A DNA stretch of 14,568 nucleotides from Opitutia bacterium (GTDB lineage: Bacteria > Verrucomicrobiota > Verrucomicrobiae > Opitutales > UBA953): NCBI GenBank assembly GCA_947488485.1, contig CANKZO010000045.1:1-14568 (forward strand), in the 5' to 3' direction. Positions 1 to 9,274 of the stretch are shown one piece after another. Each line of letters starts with the position of its first letter. The first letter of the stretch is position 1. The translations under genes and the position numbers were made by a program. Below the pieces are notes generated by a model. It did not search any database. It was not told the origin of the DNA and saw only the letters and a list, made by a program, of their open reading frames with translations.

Positions 1-129
1 CTGATCACCGATGTCGCCCAGGAAGCCGACCTTTCGCAGGCTGTCGAAGTGCCCGAGCTCACGATGCCCGTCCTCGTCATGCCCGAGATGGTGATGCCGA
101 ACGACGAGCCGACGGCGGTCGAGGTCTGA
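1..129 (+). CDS. C-terminal end of an unidentified protein (5' truncated by window edge)
   Basis: Frame 1 is open from the window edge to a TGA at 127-129, giving the last 42 residues of a protein. The tail is acidic and proline/methionine-rich, with three closely spaced MP pairs (TMPVLVMPEMVMP) before the end NDEPTAVEV. I recognise no family. It does not look like the C-terminus of HPr, the usual ptsI neighbour. It runs in the same direction as ptsI and ends 53 nt upstream, so it may be the preceding gene of the same transcript. Reading frame and codon composition match the neighbouring genes, which is the main support for it being real coding sequence. Confidence 0.6.
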   Translation: MITDVAQEADLSQAVEVPELTMPVLVMPEMVMPNDEPTAVEV

Positions 130-182
130 AGCCGATATCCTGCCTTGCTTCCGTTCGGTGACGGGGGTCAATTGATGCACGG

Positions 183-1930
183 ATGAAGGCCGGAGAACAC
201 AGGCCCGAGGTACGCCTCACTGGCATCGCCGCCGCCCCTGGTGTCGCCCGTGGTCCCGCCTACCCGCTGATGCGGGGCATGGCCATCGTCGCTTGCGAGA
301 AGGTCGCCGATCCGGAGGCCGAGATCCGCCGTCTGGAGGGCGCCTTGGCCGCCACCCGGCTGGAGATCTCGCAGCTCCGCGACGACGTCGCCCGCAAGCT
401 GAACGAATCCGAGGCCTCCATCTTCGACGCCCACCTGCTCGTGCTCGAAGACGTCGCCCTCATCGACGACGTCAGCCGCGAGGTGCGGAGTTCCGGCTTC
501 AACGTCGAGTTCTGTTTCCAGGAGGTCGCCCAGCGTTACATCGAGATCTTCGAGAAGATGGACGACGACTTCCTGCGCGAGCGGGCGTCGGACATCCGTG
601 ACGTGACCGGCCGCGTGCTCGACCAGCTGCTCGGCACCCAGCCGGAACGCGTCGGCCAGGCGGCCCAGGAACACGTCGTCGCCGCGCGCGACCTCACGCC
701 TTCCGATACCGCCGGCCTGCACGACGGCGGTGTCCTCGCGTTCGTGACGGAAGAGGGCGGCCGCACCAGTCATTCCGCCATCATGGCCCGTTCGCTCGAC
801 GTCCCCGCGGTCGTGGGCGTCAAGGGGCTCATGGAAGCCGTGCGCGAAGACGACGTCATCCTCGTCGACGGTGAGACCGGCCTGGTCATCCTCAATCCGA
901 CGCCTGAGACCATCGAGGGTTACCGCGACAAGGAGCAGGCGATCCGCCAGCGTCGCGACCGCGTGCGCGCGGAGGTCTCCTTCCCGGACCTGACCGCGGA
1001 TGGCGCGGCCTTCAGCCTGCTCGCCAACATCGGCGATCCGGCCGAGATGGAGGACGCGTTGGCCTACTGCGCCCGCGGCATCGGCCTCTATCGTACGGAG
1101 AACCTTTACCTGCGCCTCGACGGCTGGCCCGACGAAAACGTGCAGTATGAGGAATATGCCGAAGCCGTCCGCCTCGCGAAGGGCCGGCCGGTGACCTTCC
1201 GCACGCTCGACCTCGGCGGCGACAAGCGCCTGGGCGACCTCGCCGACGAAGCCAATCCCTTCATGGGCTACCGTGCGGTGCGCCTTTGCCTCGAGCGCCC
1301 CGACGTCTTCCGTCCGCAGCTCCGCGCGCTCGTCCGCGCCGCCGCGCTCGGTCCGGTGCAGGTGATGTTCCCGATGATCTCCGGCGTCGAAGAACTGCGT
1401 CGCGCCAAGGCCGTCTTCCGCGACGTCGAGGCCGAGCTGGCCCGCGAAGGCGTGCGCCCCGTCGAGGCGATCCGCCTCGGCGCGATGATCGAGATCCCCT
1501 CGGCGGCGCTGGTCGCCGACAGCCTCGCGGCCGAAGCCGATTTCTTCAGCGTCGGCACCAACGACCTCGTCCAGTACCTGCTCGCCGTCGACCGCGGCAA
1601 CCAGCGCGTCGCCTCGCTTTACGATCCGTGCCATCCCGCCGTCGTGCGCACGCTCCTGGCGATCTTCGCCGCCGCGCAGAAGGCCGGGATCCCCGCCGCC
1701 GTCTGCGGTGAACTCGGCGGCGACCCCGTGTGGGCGCCTTTGCTCATCGGTCTGGGCGTGCACGAGCTCAGCATGAGCCCGGCCGCCTTGCCCGAAGTCC
1801 GCTTCGTCCTCCGCCATTCCACCGCCGCCGAACTCCGCGAACTCGCCGCCCAGGTCGTCGCCTGCGATGACGCCGCCCGGACGCGCGCGTTGCTGCAGGA
1901 ATTCGCCGCCGCCAAACTCAAGTTACGCTG

Positions 1931-1931
<1 letters not shown>
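183..1931 (+). CDS. ptsI: Phosphoenolpyruvate-protein phosphotransferase (PTS enzyme I)
   Basis: Cytoplasmic enzyme I transfers phosphate from PEP to HPr, the first step of the sugar phosphotransferase system. The 582-residue length matches the family (about 575). The N-terminus has the EI-type GIAAAPGVARG segment and a helical HPr-binding region. The swivelling phospho-histidine domain carries GGRTSHSAIMAR with active-site His197. The C-terminal PEP-binding barrel (about 265-550) has GIGLYRTE (Arg304), TFRTLDLGGDK (Arg340), GTNDLVQY (458-465) and the catalytic Cys508 in VCGELGGD. The usual Phe after RTE is Asn here. ATG at 183 is the first usable start and has no clear Shine-Dalgarno. The stop overlaps the hisC start by one base (TGATG), implying translational coupling. 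No ptsH or EII gene is in the window, so whether it drives sugar transport or a regulatory PTS cannot be decided. Confidence 0.96.
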
Positions 1932-3025
<1,094 letters not shown>

Positions 3026-3027
3026 GG

Positions 3028-3056
3028 TTGACAATCCGGCCTTCCGCGGGGATTTC
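3028..3056 (+). promoter_or_regulatory. Possible promoter ahead of hisB
   Basis: A perfect -35 hexamer TTGACA (3028-3033) begins 3 nt after the hisC stop. Seventeen bases later comes GATTTC (3051-3056), a poor -10 that ends 6 nt before the hisB ATG. The exact -35 and ideal spacing suggest an internal promoter, but the weak -10 keeps this tentative. If used, transcription would start at about the ATG, giving a leaderless or near-leaderless hisB message. Confidence 0.3.
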
Positions 3057-3062
3057 TGAGGG

Positions 3063-3665
3063 ATGAGCGCAGCCGTCCGCAAAGCCAGCCTCCGCCGGGA
3101 TACCGCCGAGACCAAGATCGCCCTCGAGGTGAACCTGGACGGCACCGGCACGTCGGAAATCGCCACCGGGGTGGCCTTCTTCGACCACATGCTGACGCTC
3201 TTCTCCCGTCACTCGCTCGTCGACCTCAAGGTCAAGGCGACCGGCGACACCGACGTCGACTACCACCACACCGTGGAAGACGTCGGCATCGTCCTCGGTC
3301 AGGCCATCAAGGAAGCGCTCGGTGACAAGGCCGGCATCCGCCGCTATGGTTTCTTCATCCTCCCGATGGACGAGACCCTGGCCCGCTGCGCCGTCGACCT
3401 CAGCAATCGTCCGATGATGGTCTACCAGGTCGAGATCACCAACTACATGGTGAAGGACTTCAACATCGCGCTCGTCCGCGAGTTCTTCCAAGGACTCGCC
3501 AATTCGCTCGGCTGCAACCTGCACCTGAAGCTCGAATACGGCGACGAGCCGCACCACATCGCCGAAGCCCTGTTCAAGGCCTTCGCCCGCGCTCTGCGTG
3601 AGGCGCTCGAAGTCGACCCGCGCCAGGGTGGCCGCGTGCCGAGCACCAAGGGTACGCTGGCCTGA
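3063..3665 (+). CDS. hisB: Imidazoleglycerol-phosphate dehydratase (monofunctional)
   Basis: Mn-dependent dehydratase that converts imidazole glycerol phosphate to imidazole acetol phosphate, the substrate HisC then transaminates. The 200-residue protein is a standalone IGPD: the N-terminus starts directly at [14 protein letters not shown], with no HAD phosphatase domain as in enterobacterial HisB. Metal-binding and catalytic segments are visible: [13 protein letters not shown] (39-51), [10 protein letters not shown] (71-80), [14 protein letters not shown], and [21 protein letters not shown] near the C-terminus, ending in the family-typical PSTKGTL. The ATG at 3063 has GAGGG immediately before it, too close to act as a normal Shine-Dalgarno. 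It lies 37 nt after hisC and 2 nt before hisH. Because it is monofunctional, a separate histidinol-phosphatase is needed. Confidence 0.97.
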   Translation: MSAAVRKASLRRDTAETKIALEVNLDGTGTSEIATGVAFFDHMLTLFSRHSLVDLKVKATGDTDVDYHHTVEDVGIVLGQAIKEALGDKAGIRRYGFFILPMDETLARCAVDLSNRPMMVYQVEITNYMVKDFNIALVREFFQGLANSLGCNLHLKLEYGDEPHHIAEALFKAFARALREALEVDPRQGGRVPSTKGTLA

Positions 3666-3667
3666 CC

Positions 3668-4312
3668 GTGGAAGCCTCCGCGACAGCGCGCCGCCCGCGG
3701 GTGGCCGTCATCGATTACGGGATGGGCAACCTGCGCAGCGTCAGCCGCGCCATGGTCGCCGCCGGCGCCGATGCGTTCCTGGCCGCGACCCCGGCCGAGG
3801 CCGAGCAGGCCGAGCTGGTCGTGTTCCCGGGGCAGGGCGCCATGGCGGACTGCATGGACTGCATCCGTCGTAACGACTTCGAATCCTTCCTGAAACAGTG
3901 GATCGCCGCCGACCGTCCGTTCCTCGGGGTCTGCATGGGCCTCCAGGTCCTGTTCGAGCGTTCCGAGGAAGCCGACCGCCCGGGTCTGGGCGTGTTCCCC
4001 GGCGTCGTCCGCCGTTTTCCGTCCCAGCCTGGCCTGCGGATTCCGCACATGGGCTGGAACGAAGCCATCTTCAAGCCCGGCGCCCCGTTGACCCAGGGCC
4101 TGCGAGCGGAAGGGGAGCCCTTCTATTTTGTCCATAGTTACCGGGTGGTCGAGACCGACCCCTCCTTGGTGTGGTGCGAGACCGATTATGCGGGCCGTTT
4201 CGTGAGCGGGGTCCGGCGCGGACGGGTCTTCGCGACCCAGTTCCATCCGGAGAAAAGTCAGGTCAAAGGCTTGCAACTCTACCGCAATTTCCTGACCTTG
4301 TCCGTCCGCTGA
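3668..4312 (+). CDS. hisH: Imidazole glycerol phosphate synthase, glutamine amidotransferase subunit
   Basis: HisH hydrolyses glutamine and channels ammonia to HisF, which makes imidazole glycerol phosphate and AICAR. The 214-residue protein is a class I glutaminase. It shows VIDYGMGNLRSV (14-25), the oxyanion-strand PGQGAMADCM (54-63; many HisH have PGVGAF), the nucleophile elbow FLGVCMGLQVLF with Cys89, HMGWN (127-131), FVHSY (154-158), and the His193/Glu195 of ATQFHPEKSQ. The start is GTG at 3668, 2 nt after the hisB stop. The next in-frame ATG falls inside the conserved core, so GTG is preferred. The partner hisF is not in the window: the next gene is citrate synthase, so the his cluster here is only partial. 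Confidence 0.95.
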   Translation: MEASATARRPRVAVIDYGMGNLRSVSRAMVAAGADAFLAATPAEAEQAELVVFPGQGAMADCMDCIRRNDFESFLKQWIAADRPFLGVCMGLQVLFERSEEADRPGLGVFPGVVRRFPSQPGLRIPHMGWNEAIFKPGAPLTQGLRAEGEPFYFVHSYRVVETDPSLVWCETDYAGRFVSGVRRGRVFATQFHPEKSQVKGLQLYRNFLTLSVR

Positions 4313-4348
4313 AGGGTATTGCGACTCTCGGCGGACCCTATCCCCGCC

Positions 4349-5650
<1,302 letters not shown>

Positions 5651-5674
5651 GCGGCTTGAGCAGTCCGCAAAGGG

Positions 5675-5711
5675 GGAGGGCCGAACGTTTCCGTTCGGCC
5701 CTCCGTCTTTT
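5675..5711 (+). terminator. Rho-independent terminator after gltA
   Basis: A 13-bp perfect stem (GGAGGGCCGAACG at 5675-5687 with its complement at 5692-5704) encloses a TTTC loop and is followed by GTCTTTT. It lies 24 nt after the gltA stop and should end the ptsI-his-gltA transcript. On the other strand it sits directly beyond the RNase P RNA 3' end. The sequence after the stem there has five Cs and only three Ts, so its action on the minus strand would be weaker. Confidence 0.85.
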
Positions 5712-6082
5712 GAGCCATACACTATAAGCCGGATTCTGTCCTTGGGCGGCTCTCGCCGATCCCCTGCGCGTTCATTTCTCTGACCTTGCGGACCCGCCTT
5801 GCGGCGGTGCGACAACCCGGGACCTTGGTGGGCGACCTCGGACGGTCCCTGTTCGTCTTGCACCGGATTGGGTTTACCTTGCCTCGTCGGTTACCCTTCG
5901 AGCGGTGGGCTCTTACCCCACCTTTTCACCCTTACCTCGTTCCTTGCGGAGGAGGCGGTATCTTCTCTGTGGCACTATCCGTCACGTCTTGCGACGTGCC
6001 CCGACTTGCGGCGGGAATCCTGCCCTGTGGTGTCCGGACTTTCCTCACGGATTGCTCCGTGCGAACGCACATGTATGACTGT
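5712..6082 (-). ncRNA. rnpB: RNase P RNA, bacterial type A
   Basis: Catalytic RNA that matures tRNA 5' ends. Read on the minus strand, it has the diagnostic GAGGAAAGTCCGGAC near the 5' end (around 6047-6033), GGATAGTGCCACAGAGA, GGTGAAAAGGTGGGGTAAGAG, GACGAGGCAAGGTAAACCC and the 3' signature GGACAGAATCCGGCTTATAG. The ends are set by helix P1: GTCATACAT at the 5' end pairs over 9 bp, with G-U wobbles, with GTGTATGGC at the 3' end (complement of 5714-5722). Length is about 370 nt, normal for type A. A compact hairpin (CACGGA-GCAA-TCCGTG) stands where many species have a longer P3. The end positions may be off by a few bases. Apparent ORFs across this stretch are not genes. Confidence 0.96.
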
Positions 6083-6088
6083 CCGGGC

Positions 6089-6117
6089 AACTTAGCGTCC
6101 GCCGGGCCCGCAGGGAA
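6089..6117 (-). promoter_or_regulatory. Candidate rnpB promoter
   Basis: On the minus strand, TAAGTT (6094-6089) sits 7 nt before the start of helix P1, as expected of a -10 box. TTCCCT (6117-6112), 17 nt further upstream, is a weak -35. The position relative to the RNA 5' end is the main support; the hexamers are only fair matches. Confidence 0.35.
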
Positions 6118-6144
6118 GGGCAAAAGGGGCGACTTCGGCCTTGG

Positions 6145-6173
6145 AAAGCCCTTCGGGCGGCTTTGATTAGGGT
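6145..6173 (+). promoter_or_regulatory. Small hairpin and -10-like box ahead of the GDSL hydrolase gene
   Basis: AAAGCC (6145-6150) can pair with GGCTTT (6159-6164) around CTTCGGGC, or GCCC with GGGC around TTC. TAGGGT (6168-6173) follows and ends 6 nt before the ATG at 6180. No good -35 is seen at the right distance. The hairpin could be a transcription barrier between rnpB and the hydrolase gene, or part of a promoter region. The function is unproven. Confidence 0.25.
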
Positions 6174-6179
6174 AACCCC

Positions 6180-6806
6180 ATGCGAATCCTCCTCCTCGCC
6201 CTGCTTTCGATCATGACCGCCTCCGCTGCCGAACCCATCAAAGTCGCCTGCGTCGGCGACAGCATCACCCAGGGCGCCGGTGCCAAGCCCGGCCAGTCCT
6301 ACCCGTCCCAGCTGCAGGCCTTGCTCGGCGAAGGCTATCAGGTCGGTAACTTCGGCGTCAGCGGCCGCACGCTCCTGAAGAAGGGCGACTTCCCTTATTG
6401 GAAGGAAAAGAAATACCAGGCGGCCCTCGCGATGGAACCGGCGATCGTGATCATCATGCTCGGCACCAACGACACCAAGCCGCAGAACTGGAAGTTCGAG
6501 GCCGAGTTCGACGCCGACTACCGCGAGCTCGTGAAGTCTTTCCAGTCCCTGAAGTCCAAGCCGAAGGTGTTCGTCTGCCGTCCCGTGCCGGTCCCCGGCA
6601 AGGGCAACTACGGCATCAACGAAGAGAACATCCAGAAGGAGATCCCGCGCGTCGACGCGCTCGCGAAGGAGCTCGGCTGCGGCGTGATCGACATGCATGC
6701 GGCGCTCGAGAAGTCGCCGGAGATGCTGCCGGACCGCGTGCACCCGAACACCGCGGGCGCCGGCGAGATGGCCAAGGCGGCCGCGAAGGCCATCACCGGC
6801 AAGTAA
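6180..6806 (+). CDS. Secreted SGNH/GDSL-family hydrolase (esterase-like)
   Basis: The 208-residue protein starts with a signal peptide (MRILLLALLSIMTASA, likely cut near residue 16-17), so it acts outside the cytoplasm. SGNH blocks follow in order: block I VGDSIT with nucleophile Ser28, block II NFGVSG (Gly59), block III GTND with Asn97, and block V DRVHPN with Asp185 and His188. This is a complete catalytic set for an esterase, lipase or carbohydrate deacetylase of the TesA/sialate-O-acetylesterase-like superfamily. The substrate cannot be read from the sequence. In polysaccharide-degrading bacteria such enzymes often remove acetyl groups from glycans, which would suit the secreted GH-like protein further along, but that is inference. 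It stands alone on the + strand after rnpB and ends 3 nt from the convergent helicase stop. Confidence 0.87.
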   Translation: MRILLLALLSIMTASAAEPIKVACVGDSITQGAGAKPGQSYPSQLQALLGEGYQVGNFGVSGRTLLKKGDFPYWKEKKYQAALAMEPAIVIIMLGTNDTKPQNWKFEAEFDADYRELVKSFQSLKSKPKVFVCRPVPVPGKGNYGINEENIQKEIPRVDALAKELGCGVIDMHAALEKSPEMLPDRVHPNTAGAGEMAKAAAKAITGK

Positions 6807-6809
6807 GCC

Positions 6810-9179
6810 TCAGCGCGCCGCCGGCGTCGGCCCGACAATCCGTCCGAGGACTTCCTGGGCGGCCGCGCGCAGCTGCTGCCAGCGTTGCGAAGGGTGGGCC
6901 GGGCCGTGCGCGATGAGCTGCAGGGTGCTCCGCCATTCGAGGACGGCGCGTTCCAGGTCGCCTTGGCCGGGACCCTGGCCGTCGGCGTCGACCGGTGGGA
7001 TCTTGCCATGCAGGGCAAAGCCTTTGAGCGCCTCGGCGCAGCCTTCGCCGAAGCCGACCGGCAGGCCTTCCCGCAGGTAGCCTTCGGCGGTAAGAGACTT
7101 ATAAGTCAGGCGGCAGCAGGCCCCGAGGCGGCTGGAATTACGGCCCGCGGAGGCGACGCGTTCGCCGGCCCGCAGTTCGGCGAGATCCCAGGCGAGCGCA
7201 TGGGCGTCGTAGGCCTGGTCCTCGAGCGCCGCCGCGACGGCGAGGCCTTCGCCGTGTTGGAAGAGCGAGGCGACGTGACCGCGGTCGGTCGGTCGGCCGG
7301 CGACGTCGATGAGGCCGAGCTTCTGCCAGAGCCGGCCGGCGCGCGCGGTGTGCAGCGTGCCGCCGCCGAGGACTTCGCGCAGGTTGATATCCTGCTTCGC
7401 GACGGAGCGGCGCGGCGGGTTGATGAGCGGATGGTTGTCGGCGTCGGGCCAGACGCGGACGTCGGCGCGCGAGTAGTCGAGCTTCACTTGGACGCTGTCG
7501 CGACCGAGGAAGAGGCCGCCGTAAGCGACGCCGCCTTGGGTGAGCAGCGGGAGCAAGGGTAGGATTTCTTTTTCGAGGAGTTCCAGTTTCCAGGTGCGCG
7601 GCCGGCTGCGACCGTTCTCCTGTTTGCGCAGCGCCTTCAGCAGCCAGTCCGCCGGTGTCAGCTGCGAGGCGCCGGTCTCCTTGGGGAAGTGAGCCAGCGT
7701 GATCGTGCGTCCGTAGCGGACCTCGTCACCCGTCTCGAGTTTGCAGGGCGTCCCGTAGGCGAGGGCGCGCAAGGAGTCGGGCTTGGACAAGGCCGGATAC
7801 CAGGCTTCCTTCACGTAGATGAGGGCCTGCGAAAGCGGGACCATGTGCGTCGGGCGTTCGCGTTGCCACGTGCCGTTGCGGCCGAGGATCTCGTCGATCT
7901 GGCGGGTCACGCCGGCGACCGGCTCGGGCTGGTCGGTCGGTGTCTCGTCATCGTCCAAGCGATCCAGCGCGAGGTCGATCGGCTCACGGGTGAAGAGGGA
8001 GGCGGCGAGCGACTGCGCGGCGGCCTTGGGGTCTTCGGCGCGGCGCATCACCGACAGGAAGGCCGGCCAGTCGAGCGCCTCGCTCCGCTTCAGCTGGAGC
8101 GGCTTGGCTTCGCCGAGGCGGGGGCTGTCACCGGTCCAGAGCGCGAAGCCACGATCGTCGAGGCCTCGGCGGCCGGCTCGCCCGAACATCTGCAGCAGCT
8201 CGTCGGGGCGGATTTCCCGTTCGGCGTGATCGGCGGCGTATCGCCGGTCGGTCACCAGCACCGAGCGGAGCGAGAAGTTGATGCCCGAGGCCAGGCCGGT
8301 CGTGGCCACGACCACGCTCAGCTTGCCCGCCTTGGCCCAAGGTTCGATCAGTTCGGTCCGCTGTTCGAAGGTCAGCCCGCTGTGATGGAGGCCGACTCCT
8401 TGGCGCAGGAGACGGTTGAGGTCGTCGCCGGCGAGGCTGCGTTGGCTCGGGGAGAGTTGGGGGCCGTTGCCCAAGGGCAGGCCGGCCGCGATGTCGCGGG
8501 CGATCTGCTCGGCGGCGCGTCGACGGGGGGCAAAGACCAGGATCGGTCCGAGGTCGCCCAGGACGGCCCGGATGACCGCGCGGGCGATATGGCCTTTGAT
8601 GCCGGTGGGCTCGCGGGTCTCCAGGGCGTCGAGGGAGATCTCCTCGAGCGGGATCGGCCGGGTGTGTTCCTCGATCAGGGTGACCTTACGACCGCGACTG
8701 CGGAGCCATTCGGCTACGGCCTTAGGGTTGGAGACGCTGCCGCTGAGGAGCAGGAGCTGGGTCGAGGGTGGGGCGATCGCCAACACGGTCTCGTAGGCCG
8801 CCCCGCGGCGGGCATCGGCCAGCATCTGATATTCGTCCACCACCAGCAGGTCCGGGTGGCGGCCTTCCAGGAAGCGATGCCGTTGGGTCTCCAGAGTCGC
8901 CACGATGACGGGGGCGCCGAGGTTGGCGCTGACGTCTCCGGTCGCGATGCCCACGTCCCAGCCGAGGGCGAGCCATTCGGCCCGCTTGTCATTGGCCAGG
9001 GCCCGGGTCGGTACCGTGTAGACCGCCTGGCCGCGGTGGCCTCCCCGGATGAGCAGTTCGAAGACGTAGGTCTTCCCGGCGCCGGTCGGGGCTTGGATGA
9101 TGACATCCTCGCCTTGCCGCAGGGCGCGGAGGGCGTCCTGCTGCCAGAGGTCGGGGAGGGTGAGCCGAGAGTCCGCCAT
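6810..9179 (-). CDS. Ski2-like superfamily 2 (DExH-type) helicase with DEYQ motif II
   Basis: The 789-residue protein has a complete N-terminal SF2 helicase core: motif I APTGAGKT (30-37, Lys36), Ia VPTRALA (56-62), II VVDEYQ (113-118), III SGSVSN (146-151), GVGLHHSGL (261-269), V ATTGLASGIN (292-301) and VI QMFGRAGRRG (330-339). The GLHHSGL and GRAGRRG forms point to the Ski2/Mtr4-type group of RNA or DNA helicases. Motif II is DEYQ, not DEVH or DEAH. Residues from about 360 to 789 match nothing I recognise; this part is Arg-, Leu- and Ala-rich and contains a small Cys pair (GACCRLTY). The gene is monocistronic, divergent from ppc and convergent with the GDSL gene (3 nt apart). No nuclease or methylase partner is adjacent, so RNA processing is as likely as repair. 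The ATG at 9179 lies just before TLPDLWQQDALRAL, a natural start. Confidence 0.9.
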   Translation of the reverse strand: MADSRLTLPDLWQQDALRALRQGEDVIIQAPTGAGKTYVFELLIRGGHRGQAVYTVPTRALANDKRAEWLALGWDVGIATGDVSANLGAPVIVATLETQRHRFLEGRHPDLLVVDEYQMLADARRGAAYETVLAIAPPSTQLLLLSGSVSNPKAVAEWLRSRGRKVTLIEEHTRPIPLEEISLDALETREPTGIKGHIARAVIRAVLGDLGPILVFAPRRRAAEQIARDIAAGLPLGNGPQLSPSQRSLAGDDLNRLLRQGVGLHHSGLTFEQRTELIEPWAKAGKLSVVVATTGLASGINFSLRSVLVTDRRYAADHAEREIRPDELLQMFGRAGRRGLDDRGFALWTGDSPRLGEAKPLQLKRSEALDWPAFLSVMRRAEDPKAAAQSLAASLFTREPIDLALDRLDDDETPTDQPEPVAGVTRQIDEILGRNGTWQRERPTHMVPLSQALIYVKEAWYPALSKPDSLRALAYGTPCKLETGDEVRYGRTITLAHFPKETGASQLTPADWLLKALRKQENGRSRPRTWKLELLEKEILPLLPLLTQGGVAYGGLFLGRDSVQVKLDYSRADVRVWPDADNHPLINPPRRSVAKQDINLREVLGGGTLHTARAGRLWQKLGLIDVAGRPTDRGHVASLFQHGEGLAVAAALEDQAYDAHALAWDLAELRAGERVASAGRNSSRLGACCRLTYKSLTAEGYLREGLPVGFGEGCAEALKGFALHGKIPPVDADGQGPGQGDLERAVLEWRSTLQLIAHGPAHPSQRWQQLRAAAQEVLGRIVGPTPAAR

Positions 9180-9223
9180 GGCGAGTTTCCATCAAACGGC
9201 GGTCGGGCGGAGAAGCAAGCCGA

Positions 9224-9255
9224 GGGGGTTTGCGGTTGCGGGTTTTCGCACCCCC
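9224..9255 (+). repeat. Inverted repeat (hairpin) in the helicase-ppc divergent region
   Basis: GGGGG (9224-9228) and TGCG (9231-9234) pair with CGCA (9247-9250) and CCCCC (9251-9255), separated by a TT bulge and a 12-nt loop. It lies 19 nt upstream of the ppc ATG in the 95-bp gap shared with the helicase gene. It could be an operator or a leader structure. Chance is not excluded in a G/C-rich spacer. Confidence 0.4.
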
Positions 9256-9265
9256 GTGCTACCAC
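9236..9265 (+). promoter_or_regulatory. Possible ppc promoter
   Basis: TTGCGG (9236-9241) and TACCAC (9260-9265), the latter preceded by TG as in an extended -10, are 18 nt apart. The -10 candidate ends 9 nt before the ATG at 9275. Both hexamers are imperfect, and the -35 lies in the loop of the inverted repeat at 9224-9255, so a structure or protein there could affect promoter use. Confidence 0.28.
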
Positions 9266-9274
9266 TCTCGTCGC

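Noticed and set aside
168..1817. A 549-codon open frame antisense to ptsI
   Set aside because: Shadow of ptsI codon bias; Asp/Glu/Ala/Gly-rich product without motifs.
4319..4348. TTG at 4319 as the citrate synthase start
   Set aside because: It adds ten residues outside the family alignment; ATG at 4349 gives the normal length.
5786..6166. Plus-strand open frames of 98-126 codons between gltA and the GDSL gene
   Set aside because: They lie over the RNase P RNA, whose conserved sequence explains the region.
9230..9274. TTG at 9230 as the ppc start
   Set aside because: The extra 15 residues are unlike PEPC N-termini and overlap the hairpin and promoter candidate.
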